Positions 34,295 to 43,958 of a stretch of 64,000 bases of DNA are shown here, one piece after another. Made by a program: the position numbers and the translations under genes. Below the pieces are notes generated by a model. That model saw nothing but the letters and a program-made list of their open reading frames with translations. It was not told the DNA's origin and did no database searches. Source of the stretch: Zygnema cylindricum (lineage: Eukaryota > Streptophyta > Zygnematophyceae > Zygnematales > Zygnemataceae); assembly GCA_037447655.1 (NCBI GenBank), contig JBBHKE010003535.1, positions 144,937 through 208,936 on the forward strand, written 5' to 3'. Each line of letters begins with the position of its first letter. The stretch's first letter is position 1.

Positions 34295-35463
34295 ACAGCC
34301 ATGGCAAAACCAATGGCCAGCTGGCACAACTGTCAACGGAGGAACTAAATGTTGTAATTTATAAATCTTTATTTCAGTCAATAGGGGTATAAATAACTTA
34401 GGATATTTTTCCTAGCAGTCTACTGTAATACTTACATTAATTAGTGTTACAATAGCAAAAGGTACAGTAGAGTGTATTGTACTTTTGCAGGGACACGTGT
34501 CGGCGAAAGAACGTATACACGTTTTTCAGAGTAGCGCTGACAGTCAACCATACGTGTCAAAAAGTTGACGATGCGATTCACGTGATCAGACGAACGGGAT
34601 CTGTCCCGAGTATTCCAGAAACATATGGTACAGCTCGACGGTACCATCGTCGATTGAATCTGTTGCAACGGTCGCGATTCACCTGGGACCACAAACGTGA
34701 TTCACGAGGGACCACACGCGTGATTCGCGTGGGACCACAAGTGACGAAGCACTCAAGTGCTTCGTACTACACGACAACATTCGGCTGGACTTTAGCGGTC
34801 ACAGCTGACTAAGCATTTGGAATGTTTTGTGTACGGTTAGAACGTTTTGTGTACGGTTCAATTTTTGTAAATATGTGAATAACATTAGTTTGTTGTTTAG
34901 TGTGATATAAACTAGTGTTCCATTAATCAGGTTTTTAGAAAATAGTAATTAGGGTTTTTGAGGTACAGTGACGTACGGGTAGGATGCTTCGTCGTTAGTC
35001 ATGATAATAACCGTAGTAACGGTTACCCGAATTAGTGTAGATCAGTTGATACACACTGTGAGTATATAACTTAAGACTTAGCCAATTTTGTAGTATCCAG
35101 TTTTGGGAATATGATTTTCTAAGGGTAGTTTTTGGGAAACTTCCTGACATCATATCTTATGGTTTACTGAGTCATTTGGGCTGCAATTTTGGGAATTGTC
35201 AGTTTGCTGTATTGTGTATCATTGTGGCAAATTGAAGCATATTGAATTTCTGAGTCATATTTTGTGTCAGTTCTAAGTTGGCTGTTGAGTAGGTACTTTG
35301 ATAGTTTCTGTTGTTTTTCATGTCTACTTCCACTACTACTGCTGGTTCTCCACCTGCAACGGTGGTTGTAGAACAACACTAAACACTCCATGTGGAACCC
35401 TTGGTTGCAATGGTTTCACAAAAGCATAGACGTCTCGTCGACTGCTCGCTTGCACATGGTACA
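34295..35463 (-). pseudogene. PHD finger at the Gypsy polyprotein C-terminus (split by a solo LTR)
   Basis: After removal of the solo LTR and one CTAAA duplication, the minus-strand frame gives a Cys4-His-Cys3 pattern: CTMC, 11 residues, a C-x2-C whose first Cys codon is now TGA (.NHC), NQGF, H, ME, C, LVPPLTVVPAGHWF, then CHGC. Spacing and the CLVPPLxxVPxGxWFC signature match PHD fingers, which typically read histone H3 tails. It ends 13 residues later at TAA 34253-34255. It follows the integrase C-terminal domain directly, where many plant Gypsy elements have a chromodomain. The mutated Cys and the LTR make this copy inactive. Confidence 0.85.
34345..35383 (+). mobile_element. Family B solo LTR (34350-35378) with CTAAA duplication
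   Basis: Starts TGTTGTAATTTA, ends GTAGAACAACA, 1029 bp, flanked on both sides by CTAAA. Close match to the 5' LTR at 30033-31070, including the triple GGGACCACAAGC-type repeat and hairpin. It sits inside the Gypsy PHD finger. Confidence 0.95.
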
Positions 35464-35951
35464 CTCCGTCACCTCTGTGATCGGCATCGGCATCCGGTCC
35501 ATATCCCGTGACAAATCAGGTAAATAACAAGGTGCATTGCTATTCGAATGCTCTCGTATTGTCCTTGTATCCGCACCATGCAAACCCAACACCCCGTTAG
35601 CATCCATCTCCACCACACGGAGAATGTGTGGTGAAACATCTGTGTCCAAAGTATCGAAAGACTGTCGTCGGAGATAGACGTAATCGCTGACCTGGTAGGA
35701 TTTTTGCTGTGGCTTGTAACTCCCACTCCGCGTGGTGGCGAACCTTAAGGTATCTCTATATTGGGCTATTTGCAAATTGTCAAAAGCCATAGGCATTTCC
35801 CTGGCGAAAAGTAAAGGGCGTCAAGTTAGTTCTTCCAAATATATGGCGTCAAACATGAGAGGCAAAGGTAAACTAGCCGCTTTCTAAATATTTCGACCGA
35901 GCAAGGGTGCTCAATCGAAGAGAATATAGTACGGGCTGAAATTAGCCAAGC

Positions 35952-36494
35952 TACACCGCGTATCGTTATTAGTGTCAAAGTTTAAATAGTGTGTAAGTAA
36001 ATATATCGTCATTGACGCTAATTAAGAATTTGAAAATTAAAAAAAAAAAGGTTTATTCTAATTTCAGTGTTAACGCTAATTTGGAACAGCAAAAATGGAA
36101 AATTTTCTGTACGATTATATACACTATTATATGTATCCGTACAAAATATAAAAAATCGTACACCTTTGTGAAATTTATATATCCGTACATGTCAGGCTTA
36201 TTTACATGTCAGACCAATCCTGATTTTTTAGCGCACGTTCCTATGCGAACGGGTCCGATTTAATTCATTTTTTGTAAAATTTTCAACTAAAAAGGTACAT
36301 TTATGTACGGTCTGACACCGACCGTACACCACACTATTTACATATTAATGTACTTTCGTTCTGTATGCTAATTTGTACGAAACCTCAATTAACGTCAAGG
36401 AAAAATTAAAATCACGTATACTATTTTTGGAAAAAAATCAAAATTTTAAGAACCCAAATTAGTGACCTTGACACTAATAACGATGCGCGGTGTA
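35952..36494. mobile_element. TA-flanked MITE (539 bp) in the Gypsy integrase
   Basis: About 26-bp inverted ends (CACCGCGTATCGTTATTAG ... CTAATAACGATGCGCGGTG) with TA on both sides. Removing it and one TA restores the integrase frame (SVHA|SLANFSPYY). Same family as the element split by the Copia insertion at 8.6-14.7 kb. Confidence 0.92.
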
Positions 36495-36672
36495 GCATGT
36501 ACAGACATCCGGTATCCTATGGTAATATAGCCTAAGGATTCGTCCCAGACGGAGATGTGTTTCTCCAAACAATGTTTTTGGAGAGCCCGATTGAAAGTCT
36601 GGACAGCACGTTCCGCCAAGCCATCGGCTTGTGGGTGGTCACGACTCATCCGGCGATGATCAATTAAAGCTT

Positions 36673-37818
36673 CATCCTGAAATTCTATGGGCTCCATTGC
36701 CACACAAAATTGGCAGATCCAAAGAAGCTAATCTAGATAATGCTGACTCCAAGTTTATATAAACCCAAATGATTGACCCCTTGACAATCAGAACCCCATT
36801 ACAGCTTCACCCTTGTGAAAGAAGACTTTCTGTGTGCTCAGTCCCCCAAAGAATGCAAAGTTAGAATATGTGATTCAGATACATTCACCCACTTTGACTT
36901 TCCCCTAGAAATGCAACCACCTTGGCAGGCAAACACTCTAACCAACTACATGCCTTTGTAGCTTGGACTCCCTTGAGTCCATAGCAAAAAAAATCACTTA
37001 AAATGGTCAACTGAATTGTTAGTGATGGCTATCCAAAGTTAGCCCTATATACAAGATGCTCTTTGGGAGAGGCGGCTACATACCAAAAATATTCTAAGTC
37101 CTATACCCCTCTCTAAACCCCCTAGTAATGAGGTACTGACCAATTACAGGACTCTACCGTACAGAAAGTACAGTTGTCGGAGTACTTTCTCTTCGGACAT
37201 TATACGACATCGCCATAATGCGATATTTGTCACATCCGGATTTGTTGTCTTCCGTTCCGGAGATTCCATAAACCCATATGATGTTGCCACGTGTCATCCG
37301 GAGTGGTGGCGTCCGCAAACCGCCAAATTGTCCTTTCCCCGAAGCCCGCGCTAACCACGGCCGTCCGATCTATACCGTCATTTAATGCGGACCGTCGAAA
37401 CAAATGTCCGTACAATTTGTTTCGTCCGGTACTTAAAGTTCAACTATTTCTATGCCCTATATACCGTAATCTAGTTAAATGGAAAACTTTACGTGTAACT
37501 ATTAAAATATCTATCAAACCCTATATCTCCTAGCACTAGTCTTAGACTAAACGGACAAAGCTAATGGCTACGGGTTGTTTGACGGACGGTAGGTACCAGG
37601 ATCAAATCCTCGGTCCGTCAAATACCTTTTAAGTAAACCTACCATTATCTACGCTTGTCCCACAAGAGAGCTTAGGCAGCCATGGCTTTAGCTCCCTCTC
37701 CAGCCTTTCGTGACTAGAACAAGTGTGGGGGCTTGGAGAAGGAAGATAGAGGCAGACTGCCTCTGCTATTTTTCTATCCTAAAACAGACCTAGAAAATAC
37801 TCAAATATCAACACATCC
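36673..37818 (-). mobile_element. Family A solo LTR (36678-37813) with GGATG duplication
   Basis: Minus-strand LTR of 1136 bp from TGTTGATATTTGAG to GAATTTCA, flanked by GGATG on both sides. Because this is a solo LTR with an exact duplication, it proves the LTR boundaries of family A, including that the gag ATG and the start-codon hairpin belong to the LTR. It carries the tRNA-like sequence on the plus strand at 37551-37618 and a CACGTG box near 37290. Confidence 0.95.
37551..37618 (+). other. tRNA-like sequence, antisense within the LTR
   Basis: 68 nt with a matching acceptor (ACGGAC ... GTCCGT), a D-arm-like AGCTAATGGCTACGGG (A-box like) and a T-arm CCAGG-ATCAAAT-CCTcG with a 7-nt loop. 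The equivalent segment is found in most family A LTRs. No normal anticodon arm can be assigned, so it is tRNA-derived rather than a functional tRNA gene. Confidence 0.55.
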
Positions 37819-38576
37819 AACATCTTTTGAAATTCCCCTTGGTACTCCGTACCTTGATCTGTAAGAACCTCAGCGGGAGTCCCATAACGCATGAGAACGT
37901 GCTCTTTGAAAACAACGGTGGTCAATTTAACGGTTTTGTGGGGGAGAGCGACCACCTCTACCCACTTGCTAAAGTTTTCATTCATTATCATGAAGTATTG
38001 TTTCCCCTTTCGAGAGAGAGGAAACGGTCCGGCGAGATCCACGGACCAGCGATAAAACAATCCTCTGATGGGCATTGACTGTAGAGACATCTGCCGATTA
38101 GAAAAAGAGGTGCGCATGTGGCTCATTTGTTGAGAATGGTTGCGACATCCGCTTGCATTCTGGACCACCAATAGGGTGCATGTACCAAGCTCAAAGTACG
38201 CTTGGTCCCGTAATGTCCGAGCTTAGTATGCATCTGCTGGATCAAAGACAAGCGCTCGGTTGGCCGAGGAACATACCGATGACTGTTGCCCACCAACAAT
38301 TGAATTAAAGATCCACCGAGCCACAGGTAATTTTTGACTAGTTTCTTTACTCGTTCTTTCTCCTCGGCTGTAGTGCCGAGCTGGAAGGTTTGAGATGAGA
38401 GGAAGAGAATTAGTGAGCCGTCACGCCACAGATCTGTGGCCAACCGAGGGTGGAGAATGGAAGAGAGACAGTAAGTGATATAGGAGCCAGCTGACATGGT
38501 CGGAACCTCATCATCGTCGAAATGGTGCCGGACCCCGTTATCGGTGGTCCGAGGTAGTGGATTCCGGGAAATCGGG

Positions 38577-39836
38577 TCAGCGTTCAACGTCGTACTCTTG
38601 TGAAGTTAAAGCCCATCGGGCAAGCTTCCTTGAGAGCTTATCGTTGGTCGTCAACCAATAAAGGGGTTGATGGTCAGTTAGGAGCGTGAATGGCTTTCTG
38701 TAAAGATAATGTCGGAAATGGACAATACCCCATACCGAGGCGAGACATTCACCCTCGTAACTGCTGTAATTAGATTCAACTCGGTTATTGCTTCGGCTGG
38801 CGTATGCAACTACGTGTTCCTCTCCATTCAACTCTCTTTGAGTTAAAATGTTCTCAATGTATGGCTTCCCAAAATCGGTTTGTAAGCAAAAGGGAAGCTT
38901 GTGGTTAGGAGGTCAAAAAATGGGAGCACTAGACAAGGCGGTTTTCAGTTTATGAAACGCTTCTATTTGGGCGGGTCCCCAAACAAAAGACACTTCTTTT
39001 TTGAGAAGGTCATTGAGAGGAGAAGCAATCATACTAAAATTCAGTACAAATGGTCGGTAATAATTGGCTAGTCCGAGGAAAGCCCTCAGACTAGTGAGAT
39101 CGCTAGGGGCCGACATCGCCTCTACCTTAGCTTCCAAAGAAGTGATGCCCTCAGCCAAAATAAAATGGCCCAAGTAGGGCACTCCCTCCGCACCAAAAGT
39201 ACACTTGGTTGGGTGACACTTCAACCCGACTTTCTTTAATTCTCTAAAAAACCACTCAATGTGGCGAGCGTGCTCCTCCAGAGTGGTGGAAGCGATTATC
39301 AAGTCATCAATGTAGCACTGAGCGAATTAACATCCGCCCAACACCGAATCCGTGACTTTTTGGAACACAACTAGTGCGTTTTTAAGACCGAAGGGCATGA
39401 CTGCCCACTCCCACCGACCATCACTGCCCCAAAAGGCAGTTTTATGCCTATCTTTTTCCTCGATTTCAATCTGGTTAAACCCTTGACGTAAGTCAAGAAT
39501 GCTAAAGAACTTCGCACCACCTACATGGTCAAATATTTCCTCAGCTAGCGGCATCGGGTGGCGGTCTTAAACTGTCCGTGCATTGAGCTCTCGATAGTCC
39601 CCACACATTTTTTGCTCAGTAAAATTTCCGTCAGAAATCTTTATTTCAAGGCATGACTGTGGGGGCGGCAAAGGTGGAATCTGACAGATAGATGAGACCG
39701 ACTTCTTCCAATTCCGCGCATCTTTTGTCCACCATCTCCCATTCCATTTCAAAGAGATGGTGTTTTGGCATAAAGATAGATCAATCATCTTCAAGGTCGA
39801 TTGGCATTTTGTAATTAGAATGCCGTCCAAGATCAT
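38577..39836 (-). pseudogene. Gypsy reverse transcriptase and RNase H
   Basis: RT blocks: MCGDYRELNARTV, HPMPLAEEIFDHVGG, FSILDLRQGFNQIEIEEKDR, KTAFWGSDGRWEWAVMPFGL and YIDDLIIAS (catalytic YIDD at about 39310). Then LGHFILAEGI and LRAFLGLANYYRPFV (thumb and connection). RNase H has LQTDFGKP, SSYEGECLA and LLTDHQPLYWL. Stops lie after NARTV, after SVLGGC and after SSAPIF. Typical Ty3/Gypsy order, following the methyltransferase. Confidence 0.92.
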
Positions 39837-40339
39837 TCATGGAGAAAGCAAACGCGTCTATATGACAGGTGACTGTGTTGCTTAATAGTTCATGTTCCGC
39901 CTTTGTGAGACTGGAATTGAACTTCCACTTTGGAGCCTGAAGACTCTATATGGTAAAATCTTCCATGGCTTGAGCAAACGCAATTTGCGCATCAGCGATA
40001 AGAGAGTTCCTAACTCGTATTTTACCTATATCTGCTGCAAGCAATTCATCTAGTGGTGCTACCTGCAAGTGGGATATGCGGTTGTCCAATGTGGAATCGG
40101 CGAGACAGAAAAGAAAGGAGTGGATTGAACAACCGTATAGGCTGGAATCTCGTATGACATGTGACTAGGATTAATTAAATTGTAGATTGTGATTTTCGGA
40201 GGAGGTGGAGTTCGAGATGGAAAGATAAAAAACTAAACTGGATTACCTCAAAGACATAGGGAAGCACGTGAAAGAATATGCTGTGATGATGGTGTGTGAT
40301 CCCCCCCCCCCAACTGGTTGCGACGGGTGATTTAATGCG

Positions 40340-41300
40340 TAGCGACCAGTTGCCAACCACAAACCTAAAACAAATGATAATGACTGAAGGTCCATGACTC
40401 TACCCAGTAGTGTGCACCTCTTTCTTTCTGTAAGGCCGCAGTAGTGCCTGGAATAAAATGCATAAAATGCTCCCTTTCTGTGGCAGTAGGCTCCTCTAAC
40501 TCCCAAGTGACATTGTTTCAAAGCATGCCCGGACCAGTTTGCGAGTACGCGTGTGAATCACGATAAGACACTAAGGTAGGAAAGACTTTGAGTGGCTGAC
40601 TGACTACATTGATGTGGTAGTTAGGAGGATAGTCTGGTAAGATGCATGGTGGGACTTGGTGAAAGGGAAGTAGAGCGGTCTTAATGTCTACGGTCGGAGG
40701 TCTTATGGACAAATTAGCCTCACGAAAACGACCTAGATCAATTAGGTTTGTCCATTTGGAGCGAACTCGATGTGCTACGGACCCATGCCGAGCGGCATCA
40801 ATGATTAAAGGAGGTCCAATTAGGAGTTCAATGCGGTTATAATCTGCCAAAACCGTAGGTCGTGGATCATTATAAGCGGCCACGTTTTCCAAAATGAATC
40901 CAACGCGCCGGTCCATGGTTTGAAGAAAATGAAAGATCCTGAGAAGTTCAAAAAATAATTACGTACGAAGATCCGCCAAAAGAAGACCTTTGCCTGCCCG
41001 AGACATGCCTTAACACTCCCACCCTCCGAAAACAAGGTCTATCGGCTCCACATCCCGTAGGTGGTGGTTACTAAGGATGCGGATGTCTTGTGGAAGGGCT
41101 GTGTGAATATGCAAGAAAGCAGACTTTGGAAGCAACTGTGGATACTGGGAATGTAAGGGATTGCAGTGATGCAACTGTGCCTTTTTAGCGTTAGCATCTA
41201 TTTCCATTGCATAATAGTGACGAATGAGAAGCCCATTTCGTAAACATGACAGTAGATAAGTTGCGATCCCAAAAAAAATTCTAAAATAACGACCCCGTCC
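40340..41300 (-). pseudogene. Cytosine-5 DNA methyltransferase domain of the Gypsy polyprotein
   Basis: Conserved blocks in order on the minus strand: motif I (GVVILEFF with a T-run frameshift, then GIATYLLSCLRNGLL); motif II RHYYAMEIDANAKKAQ; motif IV PIDLVFGGWEC followed by a stop in the Gln codon, then GMSRAGKG (catalytic Cys codon 41013-41015); motif VI FILENVAAYND; motif VIII DAARHGSVAHRVRSKWTNL; and a C-terminal LLGRVMDLQSLSFVLGLWLA like motif X. A middle stretch FPTLVSYRDSHAYSQTGPGM is typical of the methyltransferases found in some retrotransposons. The domain lies between protease and RT. It probably maintained or set methylation on element or host DNA. At least three stops and one frameshift disable it. 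Confidence 0.85.
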
Positions 41301-41711
41301 GTATGAGGACTCAACTCTACATGCTTCCAGTTAATAGGGAGGAACCCCAAAGGATCAGTAGCTACTGGAGGAATGAGAGGGATATGTGTTAATTGTAAAG
41401 GTAATATAGACTTATAGATGTGGTCTAATGTGTGAGAATCAATAAGTAAACCCGGTTCCGCAAAGAGCTCGGGTAGGGGAAAACTATCCAGTATGATTTC
41501 TTCGGTCGAAAGAGAGTGGAAAATTTCCTCCCCAACGGAGTTCCCCGAAAATGCGGGAAGGGCCGTAGCCAAGTGAGCCATAGTGGGCAAAGGTCGGCGA
41601 GCTAAAATGAGGGGGAGGCGTATTTTGCGCTCCGAAAAGTGTGTCGTAAGAGAATGTTTGGTCGTGCATGTCCACGCCACCACCAATTCAGAATATAACG
41701 TCTTGACCCAC

Positions 41712-42422
41712 TTAACACTCATAGTCGTTACATTTAGTGACCAATACTATGACATAAATTTCAACGGACTCATTTTCGGTTCCTGTTTGAAACCGAAAGA
41801 TGAGCGGGTCCTTTGTGATTTGGAGGACCGGCTCCGTGGTCCCAGCCGAAGTAAGAAGGCTGGTAGTTGTCGTCTGACGCTTGTCTGCTGTCAGACCAAG
41901 CTTGAGCAAAAATCCGGATCTGGGGATCACGGGTTTGGCCCCGGTGTCAATGAGAAGAAGAGTGGGGTGAACACCGTTCACTGAGAATGATCCCCGAGAG
42001 TTATCAAGGAAACTGATATAGGGATCGAGATTACGACGCTCTTCCGTAGTAACCGGTTGAACCGCTGAGAGACTGCGGTTTAACCGCAAAGCCCTCAAAG
42101 CGGCTGCTGCTGCGACCTCATAAACGAGGGGAAGGGCTTTTGATACATCCTCCAACATCGCTGAAAGAATACTTTATCGCTCCTTCACCCGATGAGCCTC
42201 ATGAATAGTGCCATTCAATATGGTCAGTGCCTCTACCGCGGTTTCCGGTAGGGAAGACAGAGGCTCTTTTGCAAATGAGAGTGGGAAACGAGAATTTTGT
42301 AATTTGCCCACTCGATTATGGTCTGCTGGGCCCTTTTCAAATGTGGCCACCCGTTGTTCGACGGTAGAATCCCGAAAGGTTCGCCCGGGCAACGACGGTA
42401 TGTGGACAACGGTCCTAGCCAT
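41712..42422 (-). pseudogene. Gypsy aspartic protease region
   Basis: The frame from MARTVVHIPSLPGRTF leads to VNGVHPTLLLIDTGAKPVIP, the active-site DTGA of a retroviral-type aspartic protease, followed by KLGL. One stop separates the two open stretches near 42160. Confidence 0.8.
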
Positions 42423-42431
42423 CCTAATAAA

Positions 42432-43958
42432 TTAGGGTTTCATTTCCGCCATGAAAGCTGCAAATTGCTCTTTCATCATGGACACCATTGTGGCTTGAAG
42501 CTCGACCTTCTTTCTCTCTCTACGAGAGATCTTAGGAGGAGCTTCTTCCTCCTCGGTCTCCTTAGGCGGAGTGATTGGTTTCGCAGAACGGGCCGCAATT
42601 CCGCCGTTTTTTATCTTATTTTGATAAGTGAAATTAGGGTCCTTAAGGTGGCACCGATGCACATAATGTCCCTTTTGGTGGCAATGAGTGCAAGTGGCCG
42701 CCTTGTCGGGACACATGCGGACACCGTGCCCGGTTTTTCCACATCGGAAACACATTCAGTTTCCGAGACTAACTGGTGGAGTTCTCATAATTGGCAGATA
42801 TGGGGCCTATTACGAGGTCATGGGTTTTTAGGTGGAGGAGGAGATGGATTAGCCAGTTCCCTGTGAGGAGGTTCGGACCGCACATGGGCGTTCCACCACG
42901 ATGTCTGCATCTCATACTCTACCGCGTATTGAGCCGATTGCTCAAAGGTGAATTTCAGTCCATACATCTGGCTGAGGTGGTTTTGGATAAACCACTTTGA
43001 TGGACTTGGAAACTGTCCCACAATTTTCTACACAGCCTCCGCATCGAACATGAGGTGCGGTAATGCCTCTCGTAGAGTTTCCATCCGAGCTCACAAGGCA
43101 GGAGCAGTTTCACCTAGCCTACGCTTGAAGTTTATCAACTCTTTGATCTGATCCAGATTTTCATCCGGTACTCCTCTTGGAGGATGTCAAACATGACTAA
43201 GAGAGGGTCACGTAAAGGAATGGTTCCCCCCGCTCTAGCTGGGATCGCCGCTCGGGCAGCCATTGCATACTGAGGAGGAACCTCGAGGATAGCTGGATTG
43301 AACTCGTCCCCGTTAGCATTTAATACACCCGGTCTCGCACTCGATGTAGGATATCCACCTAGCCAAAGACTTCTGGTAACCCCGCAAAGGGAGCCACGTA
43401 CTCTATCATCGCAACAACATCCTCGTACTTGCAAGTGTAGGGAGTGAGGGCCGTACCACGAAGGTATCGACCGAGAAGGGAAAAGGCGACACGGAGGTCA
43501 AACGTATCTTGATATCTAAAGGCAAGACCCCTCATTTTCGTGTTGTATAAAATCCAGAAATGCGATAAAGACATGGTGTCTTTTAATCCGGAAAAGCAAA
43601 ATTGCATCTTACCCATGTAACCCTCTGAAGAGGAAGCCATGTTGTAAAATGGAGGATGCACCGGTTGTGCTAAAGCTGGGCTGGCAGGGAACCTCCGAGT
43701 GTGAGGAGGTGGAAAGGTTTCCTCCGAAAAGGCTTCTTCAGTCCGCTCTAGGTATGACCTAGATGAAACCGAGGACAATGATGACGTAGATGTTAGACCT
43801 GACCGCACTGACGGCGATCTGCGATACGCAACCGGATCGAATATGGTCAACGATTCAAGAAAATCTGAAGAATCTAATTGCGGAGGACGATAAAATGCTC
43901 CACCTCGGGTGGAACTGGATTGATAAGGAAGGTTATCCCAATCCGTGGGCATAAACAA
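42432..43958 (-). pseudogene. Gypsy gag with two zinc knuckles
   Basis: Starts MFMPTDWDNLPYQSSSTRGG with a Ser/Pro-rich region, then a capsid-like part (LSHFWILYNTKMRGLAFRYQ, YLRGTALTPY). Near 42690-42755 come two CCHC knuckles, CFRCGKTGHGVRMC and CTHCHQKGHYVHRC, the RNA-binding nucleocapsid. The end is Glu/Lys-rich. Stops and frame changes occur between 43359 and 42760. The start is the first ATG of the open frame and was not confirmed. Confidence 0.8.

Larger units (their letters stand above)
35416..38575 (-). pseudogene. Gypsy integrase and C-terminal region, split by a solo LTR and a MITE
   Basis: Zinc-binding part: MHTKLGHYGTKRTLSLVHAP and following (about 38230-38130). Core: YRWSVDLAGPFPLSRKGKQY and LTDQGTEYQGEFQKML, then, after the solo LTR, DEALIDHRRMSRDHPQADGL with AERAVQTFNRAL, supplying the D, D and E residues. 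After the MITE the frame continues SLANFSPYYILF and MPMAFDNLQIAQYRDTLRF, then an SH3-like stretch YQVSDYVYLRRQSFDTLD. Stops occur in YYILFD.APLLG and GRNI.KAAS. The text rejoins exactly at both insertion sites. Confidence 0.88.
34253..43958 (-). mobile_element. Ty3/Gypsy element with methyltransferase and PHD finger, decayed and interrupted
   Basis: Coding order on the minus strand: gag, protease, cytosine-5 DNA methyltransferase, RT, RNase H, integrase, PHD finger. Three later insertions split it: solo LTRs at 36678-37813 and 34350-35378 and a MITE at 35954-36492. Each is bounded by an exact target duplication, and removing them rejoins the reading frame. Many in-frame stops and a few frameshifts show the copy is old. 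LTRs were not identified. Confidence 0.88.

Noticed and set aside
41583-41984. 133-codon plus-strand frame
   Set aside because: Shadow of the Gypsy protease and methyltransferase region on the other strand.
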